Shown here: positions 26,411-35,120 of the stretch, in pieces | Layout: each line of letters begins with the position of its first letter | Position numbering within the stretch: position 1 is the first letter of the stretch | NCBI RefSeq assembly: GCF_020180945.1 | Contig: NZ_JAIPUL010000005.1 | Span: 62,001-126,000 of the forward strand | Direction of reading: 5' to 3' | Origin: Lacticaseibacillus kribbianus | Lineage (GTDB): Bacteria > Bacillota > Bacilli > Lactobacillales > Lactobacillaceae | Length of the DNA stretch: 64,000 nucleotides | Made by a program: the position numbers and the translations under genes | The notes under the pieces: model-generated | Seen by the model: only the letters and a program-made list of their open reading frames with translations | The model's database searches: none | What the model was told of the DNA's origin: nothing

Positions 26411-27085
26411 TTACAGGCGGCGCCTGGTGCGCGCGAGCCGGCGGATGGCCAGCAGGTACCCGCCGGCCGCCAGCAGCAGCCCCGCCAAAAGCGGGAGCGG
26501 CGACTGAAGCCTCAGGGTGCCGCCGGTGTGGGCGATGATGCTGCCCACCGGCGTTCCCGCCGCCGTCACGGTCTTGGGATCAATCCCCGTGAGCGGCAGC
26601 CGAGGCGGCACACTCGTCGTGGTCACCAGCCCGGACTTGGGCGTCACCGTGACGGTGTCGCCGCCGCGGGGCGCGGTGATCGCGACCGGGGACGCGGGCC
26701 GCGGAATCGCGGCGCTCGCAAGCTCCTGCACCAGGTAGCTGGCGCCGGGCGTCAGCGCGGCGGCCGCGCGGCCGCGCGCGTCGGTAACCAGCGTGCGGTC
26801 AAAAGCGGCCAGGCCGGTCGCCGGGCGGTAGGAGGCCGCATCGGTCGGCGCGATCGGTGCATCCCCGGCGGCGACGATGCGCAACACCCGGTAGCGCGCG
26901 CCGGCCAGCGGGGCGGTCCGCTGGGTGGTTCCCGCCGCGTCAACGCTGACACGCTTTTGAATCACCAGCTGCGGCGCCGTGGCCGCGGTCGCTTCGTGCA
27001 AGCCGCCAAGGGTCACGCCCAGGATGAGCGCAAGCCCAAGGGCCAGCCAGCGCAGCGCCCTGTGTGACGTCTGCCGTTGCGTCAT
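26411..27085 (-). CDS. Minor (basal) pilin subunit
   Basis: A 224-residue secreted pilin, SpaB-like by position and size. A signal peptide (residues 1-35, ending ATA) is followed by a Cna-B-type beta domain with LVIQKRVSVD and the E-box-like YLVQELA. An LPLTG occurs at about 163-167, but it is not next to the membrane helix. Directly before the helix (LPLLAGLLLAAGGYLLAI) the sequence reads IIAHTGG, so IAHTG is the likely, non-canonical sorting signal. The ribosome site AAGGTGGTGATT precedes the ATG. It lies between major pilin and adhesin in the operon. Confidence 0.82.
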   Translation of the reverse strand: MTQRQTSHRALRWLALGLALILGVTLGGLHEATAATAPQLVIQKRVSVDAAGTTQRTAPLAGARYRVLRIVAAGDAPIAPTDAASYRPATGLAAFDRTLVTDARGRAAAALTPGASYLVQELASAAIPRPASPVAITAPRGGDTVTVTPKSGLVTTTSVPPRLPLTGIDPKTVTAAGTPVGSIIAHTGGTLRLQSPLPLLAGLLLAAGGYLLAIRRLARTRRRL

Positions 27086-27117
27086 GGAATCACCACCTTT
27101 TTGCTGACGGTAACCCG

Positions 27118-28913
27118 CTAGTCGTTGGCTTCACGCAGCTTGCGCAGAATCATGTAGGAGCCGCTGCCCAGAAGCGTCACGGACGCGATGGCCAGGATCA
27201 GGATGCGGCCCTGCGCACCGGTCAGTGGCAGGTTCGGGATGAAGTTGTCCGGATCGACAACGGTGGCATCGATATCGGTGTCCTGCGTCGCGATGACCTT
27301 GTGAATCTCACCGTCGACGTCGTAGCCAAACGGCGCGTCGGTTTCGACCAGGTAGTAGTCCTGAGTCTTCGTTTCCGGGTTGACGAGCAGGCCGGTGAAC
27401 TCAGCGGTACCCTTGGCCCGAACGATTGTGCCATCAGCATCCTTGACGTCCTCCGCCGCAGTGATTGCAACGAGGTCGTTCCCGTCGGCATCCTTCAGGA
27501 AGTTGCCTGCCTTGGCCTCTTCCTCGCTGGCGGCAAGCTTGAAGGTCGCACCAGGCAGGGCGTTCTTGGCGGTGCTGTCATCGGTCTTCAGCACGTCAAC
27601 GTTACCCATGTAGACCATCGGGTTCTTTGGATTGTTCGGATCATCATCCTTTGGGTCGGTCGGGTCATCCGGATCCTTAGGCGTTGCCGGGTCCGTCGGG
27701 TCCGTCGAGTCGCCTGGGTCGGTCGGGTCCTTCGGCACGGTGGTTTCGTGGGTCGGCACATCGGTGGTCGTCCCGGTGTAGTACGTGTCGAAGGTGTTCA
27801 TAATCTTGGCGTCACTAGCGTTAGCAATCACCTTGGTCTTGATCGTGGCCTTCACCGTGGATGTTTCCGCCGCATCCCCCAGCTTCGTTAAGCCGGCCGG
27901 CGTCAGCGTCAGCACCAGCACCTTGTAGTGCGCGTCGGTGCTATTGCCCTCGGCATCCTTACCATCCTTGGTGGCGGTGTAATCGAACGTGTAGTCCACG
28001 CCTCTTTCGAGCGTCAGCGCCGTTGCTTCCGCAGAATCGGTCGCCGGCGTCAGGATGCTCATTGTGATTGAATCTTCGTCCAGTTCCAGCGAATTGGTGT
28101 CGATTGGGTCGGAGAAAACGAACTGCTTGGCGTACGTCGCGGCCTCTTTGCCATTCTCATCGGTGCCGGTCCCCTTGGCGTCGGCCGGCCGCTTGGCGGT
28201 CAGGTCCCAAGACACAGTGCCGCCCGACTGGACGGACGTTTCCATTTTGCCATCCGAGAAGGTCTTCTCCGGGTTGGTGGAAAGGACGTCCTGGTCGATT
28301 GTGTTCTTTGGTACACGTCGACCGAGTACTGAACGGTTCGACTCCCGTTCGTCGTCGCGGTAACCAGTGGCAGGTTCACCATGAACGGATCCGATTTCGT
28401 CGCGACGGCTGCATTGTTCTGCTCAACCACCAGGTAGTAGCCGTCGGCGGTTGCGTCATTGCCAAAGACGTGGGAGGCGTTCCCGGCCGCGTCGGTGGTC
28501 AGGGTTACGACGCTTTGACGAGCGTCTAAGTTGCCGGTAATCGTGCCCGGATCTGTCTTGAAAGTCTTCGCCTCGTCCGCAGTGAGCTTGTAGACCTTGA
28601 ACTGAATCCCCGCCATCGGCGTGAGACTATCGCCAGCGATCTTGTCCGCATCAGCAGTGGTCCCGGTCGCCTTGTTCGTCCCGGTTTTATCTGTAACCGG
28701 CATCTTGTTGTCCTTGGCCTGGTACTTGTGAATGTTCAAAGTCCGCGCGGTGCTTTCATCTGGAGCCGTTTCCGCCCGCACAACAGCCACTGGTGCCTTG
28801 GCATTCCCGAGTTGGATCACACTGGCCACCGTGCCCGAACCTGCCAGCGTCCCGAGTGCAATCCCGCACACACCGATCATGCGCGTCAACTTATTCCGTT
28901 TGCTCTTGTTCAT
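27118..28913 (-). pseudogene. Major pilin backbone gene interrupted by a single-base frameshift
   Basis: Two overlapping frames together make one LPXTG pilin of about 600 residues. The 5' part (from ATG at 28913, or 28916, behind GGAGG) has a signal peptide and the N-terminal pilin domain, ending in QYSVDVY. The 3' part (from 28245) runs from METSVQSGG through Cna-B domains, a Pro/Asp-rich linker, an E-box (YYLVETDAPFGY) and LPLTG, helix and charged tail. At 28310-28311 the minus strand reads GTGTACCAAAGAAC; adding one C would give VYPKNT, the YPKN pilin motif whose Lys is used for polymerisation, and restores the frame. As sequenced, the first frame adds 35 foreign residues and stops at 28200. 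It could be a real knock-out, phase variation, or a sequencing error. Confidence 0.85.
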
Positions 28914-29098
28914 CATTAGTCCTCCAAATTGAGATTGACAACTCACATTTGGTCTAATGCTCACAAGAAACTTACACGTGATGTGCGTGTTCAACCTGAC
29001 ACCGGGCTTGATGGCCCTCTCCCCCACAGAGTACGGTGTGTTGCTCAGGTTCACACGCTCAACTTGGTGCCATTCTATAATTTTTCTTATCTAAATTG

Positions 29099-29144
29099 AG
29101 GGCCAATATTTGGCCCTTGTTACATACGGGCTAGTTGTTATAAG
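29099..29144 (+). promoter_or_regulatory. TetR promoter with adjacent operator-like palindrome
   Basis: AGGGCCAA-TAT-TTGGCCCT (29099-29117) is a perfect 8-3-8 palindrome whose end touches a candidate promoter TTGTTA (29117-29122), spacer 16, TATAAG (29139-29144) reading toward the TetR gene. It lies in the shared control region with the divergent pilus operon. Confidence 0.5.
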
Positions 29145-29216
29145 ATTAACCCGTAAATATTTAATAAGTTTGCGTCCCCCACCCCGCAGCCCAGCTGACA
29201 AAAGGAGCGGTCCCTC

Positions 29217-29795
29217 ATGCCAAACACCACCCACGGCGGCCTAGACCTTCGCATTCGCAAAACGCGCCGCGCAATCATTCACGCCCTGTTCGACCTGCTG
29301 CGCCGGGAGGATTTTGCGTCGATCACGGTGCTCCAGCTGGTTGCGGCGGCCGAGATCGGCCAGACCACGTTCTACCGCCACTACCAGGACAAGTACGCGC
29401 TGGCGCAGGCCGCCATCGACGACTGCCTGGCCCGGCTCAACCCCGTGCTGATCCACCGCCTTGCCTCGGAGGGCCTGCCCAGGGCGATTCAGCCCCAGCC
29501 GGGGGCCGAGCGCGGCCTGATTGCGGAGATCGCACTGCTGCGCAAAATCGACCTGCCCGAGGTCAGCTTCCAAGAAAGCGCGCGCCGGCAGTTCGCCACG
29601 CAGATTCAAGCCGAGCTGCGCGCGCGCAAGGTGGCGCTGCGCTACCCCGCCCCGATCGCCAAGCACTTCGCGGCGCTGATCTACAGCTTCCTGATGGTGG
29701 TGACCGACCAGGGACCGGACTACGACGCGGCCGTGATTGAGGACCAGATCACCGAGTTTCGCAAGGTGTTGAACATCGTGAACAATATTTCCTGA
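29217..29795 (+). CDS. TetR/AcrR-family transcriptional regulator
   Basis: A 192-residue regulator. The N-terminal helix-turn-helix is clear (IRKTRRAIIHALFDLL, ITVLQLVAAAEIGQTTFYRHY, QDKYALAQ); the C-terminal ligand domain is variable. AAAGGAG precedes the ATG. It is divergent from the pilus operon with about 300 bp between them and a palindrome in the gap, so autoregulation and control of the pilus genes are plausible. A truncated copy of its 3' end lies at 30441-30561. Confidence 0.88.
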   Translation: MPNTTHGGLDLRIRKTRRAIIHALFDLLRREDFASITVLQLVAAAEIGQTTFYRHYQDKYALAQAAIDDCLARLNPVLIHRLASEGLPRAIQPQPGAERGLIAEIALLRKIDLPEVSFQESARRQFATQIQAELRARKVALRYPAPIAKHFAALIYSFLMVVTDQGPDYDAAVIEDQITEFRKVLNIVNNIS

Positions 29796-29880
29796 CGCGC
29801 GGCGGCCAGACTACGACGCGACGGGTGGGAAAAAGTTAACCAGATGACCCAATCACCTTGATGCACAAGACGAAGACGCA

Positions 29881-29914
29881 AAAACGGGATTACCGCAGTG
29901 GTAATCCCGTTTTT
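29881..29914. terminator. Bidirectional terminator between TetR gene and YxeA gene
   Basis: AAAACGGGATTACC and GGTAATCCCGTTTT form a perfect 14-bp stem around GCAGT, with A/T runs on both sides. Confidence 0.9.
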
Positions 29915-29919
29915 GCGTC

Positions 29920-30297
29920 CTACCGCGCCAGCGCCTTGCGCGCGGCGGCCGGCACCTGCGTTACCGGCACGGCGGCGTAGGTGGTGACGTGCGCGCCCTT
30001 GCTTTGGATGCGCAGGTACTTGCCGGTGGTGAACACCTTCATCCCCGTGAACCGCAGCGGCCTTGTGCGGCCCTGCGCATCCGCCGCGGTTTGCTCATAG
30101 ATGGGCGTGTTGTGCTCGCCCATCGCGGTCGGGGCCTCGGTGATGACGTAGTAGGCCTGCGCCTTCACCAGCGGGTTGAGCTGATCGACCACGCCGGCCA
30201 GCTCGCTTGCGCTTTGTTGGGTCGCAAGCTTCGCGCCGCCCAGCGCCAGGCCGCAGACCGCGCCGATGCCCAGGCACCCGATCAGAAGTTTCTTCAT
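29920..30297 (-). CDS. YxeA family (DUF1093) small secreted protein
   Basis: A 125-residue protein starting at 30297 behind GGAGGACG. An N-terminal signal/anchor (MKKLLIGCLGIGAVCGLALG) is followed by the YxeA-type beta domain: QAYYVITEAP, the Leu/Arg-rich FTGMKVFTTGKYLRIQSKG block and the VPVTQVPAAARKAL ending. Such proteins are exported and often sit near ABC transporters or bacteriocin-type loci; no activity is established. The longer frame to 30603 is spurious, because it runs through a TetR gene fragment on the other strand. Confidence 0.85.
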   Translation of the reverse strand: MKKLLIGCLGIGAVCGLALGGAKLATQQSASELAGVVDQLNPLVKAQAYYVITEAPTAMGEHNTPIYEQTAADAQGRTRPLRFTGMKVFTTGKYLRIQSKGAHVTTYAAVPVTQVPAAARKALAR

Positions 30298-30440
30298 AAT
30301 ATATTCGTCCTCCAAAATGTGATGACCTAAGCTTACCAGCCGGCCGGGCCCCGCCGCATTCGGCCGGCGGCGGAACTTGACTCGGACCGGCGGCCGAGCG
30401 GCGGCTAGGCCCGGGCGATTCGATACGGCCGGGCCTTCCG

Positions 30441-30561
30441 GCTGATCTGCAGCTTCCTGATGGTGGTGACCGACCAGAGGCTGGACTGCGACGCGGCCGT
30501 GATTGAGGACCAGATTGCCGCGTTTGGCCAAGTCCTGAACATCGTGAACAACATGTCCTAA
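30441..30561 (+). pseudogene. Duplicated 3' fragment of the TetR gene
   Basis: Translates as SFLMVVTDQRLDCDAAVIED and continues to QVLNIVNNMS-stop. It is closely similar at DNA and protein level to the last 40 residues of the TetR gene ending at 29795, and the flanking DNA after the stop is also similar. No start or ribosome site remains, so it is a dead fragment left by duplication around the YxeA gene. Confidence 0.85.
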
Positions 30562-30623
30562 TCCGCGACAGGTGGAAAAATAACCAGACGACCACGGGAC
30601 CAAACAAAACCCCCATCACATAC

Positions 30624-30667
30624 AGGCCGCCATGCATCTCCCGAAGCGGGGAAATGCGTGGCGGCCT
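30624..30667. other. Long imperfect stem-loop downstream of MFS gene
   Basis: AGGCCGCCATGCATCTCCC and GGGGAAATGCGTGGCGGCCT pair over about 19 positions. No immediate U-run follows on either side, so termination of the leftward MFS transcript is only a possibility. Confidence 0.5.
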
Positions 30668-30719
30668 ACCGGTACTGGATTAGGTGCGATTCAACGCCCA
30701 CTTTTTCGCCGCCAAGTCG

Positions 30720-31850
30720 TCATTGCGCCCGGTGACCACTGCGAATCACCGTCGCCATCACAAGGTAAACCGCAAGCTCCCCTGCCCCAACCCAGGTGAA
30801 AATCAGCCAGCTTGTGTGGCTGAACGTCGCAAAGAAGAACGTCCCAACCGGCATGAACAGAATCGCCACGGTAAAAATCACGCTGAACACACGCCCCAGG
30901 TAATCGGCCGCCACCGTGGTTTGCAGGCTCGAAAACATTTGCACGTTAAACACGGTCATGAACCCCGAAGACAGGCCGCACAACACCACCGGCACCAGCC
31001 AGTGGAAGCTGACGAATGGCAGGATGACAATCGGCAGCGCAACCCCCAGCAGAAAGTGGCTATACTGCCGCAGGCTCAAGTCCTTGCCCCACAGGCCGTT
31101 CAACGTGGCGCCAGTAATGTTGCCGACCGACTCCGCAATCAGAATGTAGGCGTAAAGATGTGCGAAGTGGCCCATCTGGTTCGTAAAGGGTAGCGCAAAT
31201 TCGTACCCGGCAAAGAAAAAGTTAATCAGTGAACTCGCCACCAGCACGACCATCAGCTCCCGGTCGTGCCAGATGTAGTCGAAGCCCTGACGCATGGCAC
31301 CGAACGTCGAGCGCTTGAGCGCGGGCCTTGGCTTGGGTGTGACGATTGGCTCGAAGCGCCAATCGATGGCCGCCGAGATCAGAAACATCCCGAACAGCGG
31401 CGACACCACGCTGATGAACTCCGAAATCGTTTTGGAAAATGAGTTGTACCGGTAGACATTCGCCTTGCTCAGGAGGTCCTTCACAATCGCCTTGTACGTC
31501 GGGCTGTTGAAGGCGTACAGAATGGCCAAGACGATGTTGACCACCACCAGCAAGGCCGCGTTGCGCGGTGAAAATAGCATCCAGACGATGAACGTCACCA
31601 ACGCGGCCAGCAGATCGGTAACCACGAGGATGCGTTTGCGGTCGCGCGTGTCTGCGAACACCCCGCCGATCAGGTCGAAGATGATGCCGACAATGGTTTC
31701 ACCGGACTGGTACAGGCTCATGTAGAAGCTGGCCTTGGCCCCCAGTCCGGCAATCAGCAGCTTGTTCCCGTAATCGTAGACCAAATTGCCGAATTTATTC
31801 GTCTGACCACGCGCAATCAGCCGGACAATGTTTCGTGATTCCTTAGACAT
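30720..31850 (-). CDS. Major facilitator superfamily transporter
   Basis: A 376-residue multi-span membrane protein of the MFS_3 (macrolide-efflux-like) type. It has GLGAKASFYMSLYQSGETIV, the loop motif FADTRDRKRILV between helices 2 and 3, and later hydrophobic helices to the end. The start at 31850 has GGAGG 7 nt before it; the much longer frame is spurious. Compared with the usual family pattern, the stretch SPLFGM runs straight into FLISAAIDWRF, where one would expect roughly 20 more hydrophobic residues, so one helix may be deleted. Divergent from an Rgg-type regulator, which probably controls it. Confidence 0.85.
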   Translation of the reverse strand: MSKESRNIVRLIARGQTNKFGNLVYDYGNKLLIAGLGAKASFYMSLYQSGETIVGIIFDLIGGVFADTRDRKRILVVTDLLAALVTFIVWMLFSPRNAALLVVVNIVLAILYAFNSPTYKAIVKDLLSKANVYRYNSFSKTISEFISVVSPLFGMFLISAAIDWRFEPIVTPKPRPALKRSTFGAMRQGFDYIWHDRELMVVLVASSLINFFFAGYEFALPFTNQMGHFAHLYAYILIAESVGNITGATLNGLWGKDLSLRQYSHFLLGVALPIVILPFVSFHWLVPVVLCGLSSGFMTVFNVQMFSSLQTTVAADYLGRVFSVIFTVAILFMPVGTFFFATFSHTSWLIFTWVGAGELAVYLVMATVIRSGHRAQ

Positions 31851-31973
31851 AAGCGAACCTCCTCGTACTCGGGCGCGCGATTTCTCAGGCCCCGGCGTTG
31901 CCACCAATGGTACAATAGCCCCTAGCACCGAAAATTCAGATGTTGCGTATCTCGTCATTGATTGGAGGCACCC

Positions 31974-32837
31974 ATGACTCACGGCGAACTTATCCGGCAG
32001 TTGCGCCAGGCGCGTGGCCTGACGCAGGCCCAGCTTGCGGCCGGCATCACCCACCGCACCACGCTGCTCAGCTTCGAGACGCACGGCACCCGGATCGATT
32101 TTCAGACGATGCAGCAGTACCTGGAGCGACTCAACGTCACGCTCGACGAGTACACCGTCCTGTACAACCAGGCCAACCCAAGCGAAAAGGAAGCCGTGCG
32201 GCGGCTGTTCGCCGGACTCGCGCCCAAACTTCACCAGCCGGCCGCCCAGGACTGGGCCGACGCCTTTCTCACCCGGGCGGATGCCGACTACCAAGCGACC
32301 CAAGATATTTTCTATGCAGCGCTGGCCGCCACGGTTCGCCTGACCTACGCCTACCGCACGAACCAGTTTGACGCCAGCGACCCTGCGACGCAACGGGCCC
32401 GGGAATTGATTCAACACTACCTCAGCGGTATTGCCGACTGGGGGCGCTTTGAGCTGTCGCTGTTCATCAACAACTTGTTCGTCTTCGATGCCGATTTCGT
32501 AATGGCCTGCCTGAACTCCACCTTTCACTCGGTCATTAGCTACGCCACCAGTCGCTTCTTCCGCCATGATCTGCCACCGTTGTTCGGCAACCTGCTGATC
32601 TACTCGGTCAAGGCGAACAATGCGGCCATCTTCGCCTTCACGCAACAGGCGTTAGCCAAGCAGCTGCGCCACGACCGCGTCGCCGAACTGGTGGTTCTTT
32701 CTCACCTGTTCGACTTCATCACGGCTTACCGGGCCGGCCACCGCGACGCCGCCACTCGCACCGCCTTGATTGATCACCTTCAGTGGCTGGGCAAAACCGG
32801 CATGGTTAATCTGATCAATCATTACTTTCCAATCTGA
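31974..32837 (+). CDS. Rgg/GadR/MutR-family transcriptional regulator
   Basis: A 287-residue cytoplasmic regulator. The N-terminal helix-turn-helix (GELIRQLRQARGLTQAQLAA, THRTTLLSFETHGTRI) is followed by the all-helical repeat domain of the Rgg family (TPR-like, for example LIQHYLSGIADWGRFELSLF and LFVFDADFVMACLN). GGAGG lies 5 nt before the ATG at 31974. Divergent from the MFS transporter with about 120 bp between, the usual target arrangement. Many Rgg proteins bind short peptides; I see no peptide gene beside it. Confidence 0.9.
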   Translation: MTHGELIRQLRQARGLTQAQLAAGITHRTTLLSFETHGTRIDFQTMQQYLERLNVTLDEYTVLYNQANPSEKEAVRRLFAGLAPKLHQPAAQDWADAFLTRADADYQATQDIFYAALAATVRLTYAYRTNQFDASDPATQRARELIQHYLSGIADWGRFELSLFINNLFVFDADFVMACLNSTFHSVISYATSRFFRHDLPPLFGNLLIYSVKANNAAIFAFTQQALAKQLRHDRVAELVVLSHLFDFITAYRAGHRDAATRTALIDHLQWLGKTGMVNLINHYFPI

Positions 32838-33136
32838 GCCCAACCCTGCAAAACCGGGCTATCTCCAGATGACGCCGCTTGCGTAGTAGCGCGGCTGATG
32901 CACCGTGCAAGCGTCCCCGCAAATCGGGTGTGCGTGCGGGTCACGCAGAATGGGGCGTCCAGGCCTTCCGGTTGACCGGGCCGGGCGGGCCGAAGCCGCG
33001 ACCGCTGCCGGTTCAACTGGCCACGCGCAAACAGCGGCCGGGGCGCTGCCCCCGCTCGTTCCACGGCGGCCGGTTGCGGCCCGCCGTTTTCCCAAAACCC
33101 GCCGGCCGTGCTAGAATCGGCTCAGGAGGAATCGAC
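32838..33136. other. Intergenic stretch without gene
   Basis: No gene or convincing terminator seen; GC-rich sequence leading to the GGAGG site of the CPBP gene. Confidence 0.5.
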
Positions 33137-33814
33137 ATGAAAATTCTCAACTGGGTTGGCCGCGTGGCGGCCTTCGCTGGCATCGTCGCCTTGATGTTCA
33201 CCTACCAGCTGCCGATGGTCGTCGTCCGGCGGCTGAACCACTGGACCCCGGAGGCCAGCGGACACGACCTGGCGCTGGCCGTCACCATCGCCGTCCCCGG
33301 CGTGCTGGTCGGCCTGGCCCTGCTGTGGCTGTACCGGCGGCGGCTTGCGCGCGACAACCCCTTGGGCATCGGCCGCACGCGGCTGACCATCAAGGGCGGC
33401 CTGTTCGTCGCCGGCATGTACGCCGGCATCCTGCTCTTGAACATCGTGATCGCGCAGTTCGGCATCCCGCAGAACCAGCAGACCATCGTCACCCTGCAGT
33501 CCGCGTGGCCGTGGACGCTGTTTCTGATGTCGGCCCTGATCGCACCGGTGCTCGAGGAGCTGACCTTCCGCGGCCTGTTCATGAGCCTGTTTTGGCGCCG
33601 CGACACACCGGCCGCGACGCTCGGCGCCGTCGTCTCGTCGGGGCTGGTCTTCGGGCTGGCGCACGAGCCGCGGCTGTCGGTCTTTCTCGTGGTGTACGCG
33701 GGGATGGGGATGATCCTGGCCTACACCTACCGCCGCAAGCGCGACCTGCGCTACTCGATCGCACTCCATATGATCGTCAATTTTCTGCCGTCATTGGTCG
33801 GCTTTTTCCGGTGA
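33137..33814 (+). CDS. CPBP-family intramembrane metalloprotease
   Basis: A 225-residue integral membrane protein starting at ATG 33137 behind CAGGAGG. The Abi/CPBP motifs are present: motif 1 LEELTFRG (Glu-Glu and Arg), motif 2 FGLAHEP (His), motif 3 SIALHMIVNF (His and Asn). About six helices are predicted. Family members act as Rce1-like proteases or as bacteriocin self-immunity proteins; in lactobacilli the second role is common, but no bacteriocin gene is seen nearby. Monocistronic. Confidence 0.92.
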   Translation: MKILNWVGRVAAFAGIVALMFTYQLPMVVVRRLNHWTPEASGHDLALAVTIAVPGVLVGLALLWLYRRRLARDNPLGIGRTRLTIKGGLFVAGMYAGILLLNIVIAQFGIPQNQQTIVTLQSAWPWTLFLMSALIAPVLEELTFRGLFMSLFWRRDTPAATLGAVVSSGLVFGLAHEPRLSVFLVVYAGMGMILAYTYRRKRDLRYSIALHMIVNFLPSLVGFFR

Positions 33815-33994
33815 AAACGCACCCGTAAGGAACAAACGTTCGTCCTCGTTTGTGAAGCCTTCGCGGCCGGAAAATTTCCGCCAAAAAAATATTTTGGCGC
33901 GGCAACGGCGCTTGCCACTTGCTTTCATCCGGCCCCCAGCAAGGATTTTGCAAGTTGGGGCTTGACACCGCAAGGCTTACTCCCGCGTTGTCCG

Positions 33995-34058
33995 GGACTT
34001 TGTGAACCGAGTTTCACAAAGTCCGCGGCCGGTTTTTCGCCCGCAAGTCTGCTATAAT
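33995..34058 (+). promoter_or_regulatory. 12-bp inverted repeat and promoter of the 34122 gene
   Basis: GGACTTTGTGAA (33995-34006) and TTCACAAAGTCC (34013-34024) are a perfect inverted repeat, followed by TTTTT at 34032-34036 and then TATAAT at 34053-34058. It could end upstream transcription or be an operator for the following small genes. Confidence 0.55.
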
Positions 34059-34121
34059 TAATGTCACACACGGACCTGGGTGCGGCCGCACGGATCCGAC
34101 GTTATTATTGGAGGACCTGCG

Positions 34122-34382
34122 ATGCAAGAACTTACGACTGCTACCCCTGTCGTCTGGCTGGACGACACGAAATTCATCTCACTTATTCCCGACGCGGCGT
34201 ACAACCTCGAAGTCTGGGAGATCACCAAGGAGGACCGGCGGCATCGCATGGCGCGCATGGACTACAAGTTCCACCGCGACACCTTCGCCGGCTTCATCTA
34301 CCGGCTGATCCCGACCATCGACCTCGTGAAGATTCACGACCTGCAAAAACGCATCAACCCGTACTTCGACCTCGAAGTCTGA
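34122..34382 (+). CDS. Unrecognised 86-residue protein
   Basis: Starts at ATG 34122 behind GGAGG with TATAAT about 65 bp upstream. The product is soluble, with mixed acidic and basic residues (EVWEITKEDRRHRMARMDYK, FIYRLIPTIDLVKIHDLQKR) and no membrane segment. I recognise no family. It is followed 18 nt later by a small membrane protein gene in the same transcript, closed by a terminator at 34601. Confidence 0.75.
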   Translation: MQELTTATPVVWLDDTKFISLIPDAAYNLEVWEITKEDRRHRMARMDYKFHRDTFAGFIYRLIPTIDLVKIHDLQKRINPYFDLEV

Positions 34383-34400
34383 CCAGAAAGGATGGGGCCC

Positions 34401-34574
34401 ATGTCTGTCGTTGCCAAACTGATGATTATGGTGATTGCCGCGCTGCTCGCCACCGTGGCACTGATTGTGGTGGAGTGGCGCCAACACCGGCTCAGCCGCG
34501 TCAACACGGGCGCCAAGGCCGCCCTGGCCCTCGTTTTGGTCGGCCTGGCGGTGAGCCTGCTGACGCATCCCTAG
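34401..34574 (+). CDS. Unrecognised 57-residue two-helix membrane protein
   Basis: Starts at the ATG at 34401, with AAAGGA 8 nt before it (the upstream in-frame ATG at 34392 is too close). Two hydrophobic helices (AKLMIMVIAALLATVALIVV and KAALALVLVGLAVSLL) flank a short basic loop (EWRQHRLSRVNTG), so it should form a membrane hairpin. It is the second gene of a bicistronic unit with the 34122 protein. No function proposed. Confidence 0.7.
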   Translation: MSVVAKLMIMVIAALLATVALIVVEWRQHRLSRVNTGAKAALALVLVGLAVSLLTHP

Positions 34575-34600
34575 TGGTTAAAAATCTCCTACGATTGCCA

Positions 34601-34629
34601 AAAGCCGCGGCCAATGCCGCGGCTTTTTT
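34601..34629 (+). terminator. Terminator after small-protein pair
   Basis: AAAGCCGCGGC, loop CAAT, GCCGCGGCTTT, then T-run; symmetrical. Confidence 0.9.
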
Positions 34630-34665
34630 CCTATACTGGAGGCAAACTGACTTGGGAGGGCCACT

Positions 34666-35031
34666 ATGCTTAGGCGCTACATCACCCCGCTTCTGAAATT
34701 CGCCACCGCGGTGCTGGCGGTGCTCGCCGCCGTCTGGATGGCCCTCAACGTGGTCATGCCGCTGACCACGCGGCACTTCGGCGACCTCAGCGCGACCTGG
34801 CGCGTGATCACCGTCGCCGGCATCGCGATGATCGTGCTTCTGATCCTCGAGGCCAGCGCCGTCAGCCGCCCGCCGCGCCCGCTGTGGGCCGCCGCGCTGG
34901 CCGCCTTGACCATGCTGGCCACCGGCGTGTGCTGGGCGCTGTTCACCGTCGCCCACGCCATCTACTGGCTGGCCCTCGCCGCGTCTGTGCTGTTCGTCAC
35001 GACCGCATGTGCGGTGCGGCACGAGGACTGA
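34666..35031 (+). CDS. Unrecognised four-helix membrane protein
   Basis: A 121-residue protein behind GGGAGGG, with TATACT about 30 bp upstream. Four hydrophobic helices are visible (about residues 10-32, 43-62, 69-89, 92-113), with short loops and a basic N-terminus (MLRRY). It resembles many small DUF membrane proteins of lactobacilli, but I cannot name a family. Monocistronic, convergent with mnmG across a shared terminator. Confidence 0.7.
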   Translation: MLRRYITPLLKFATAVLAVLAAVWMALNVVMPLTTRHFGDLSATWRVITVAGIAMIVLLILEASAVSRPPRPLWAAALAALTMLATGVCWALFTVAHAIYWLALAASVLFVTTACAVRHED

Positions 35032-35040
35032 CCGAACACA

Positions 35041-35086
35041 AAAATAGCGTCACCGGACCGCCAATCGTGCCCGGTGACGCTATTTT
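35041..35086. terminator. Bidirectional terminator (mnmG and 34666 gene)
   Basis: AAAATAGCGTCACCGG and CCGGTGACGCTATTTT are perfect inverted copies around a 14-nt loop. Confidence 0.9.
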
Positions 35087-35120
35087 GCTGTGCTTGCGTG
35101 CTTCGCGGTCGCGCAGGCGG

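Noticed and set aside
31851-32645. N-terminal extension of the MFS frame
   Set aside because: It overlaps the divergent Rgg gene and lacks MFS character; GGAGG places the real start at 31850.
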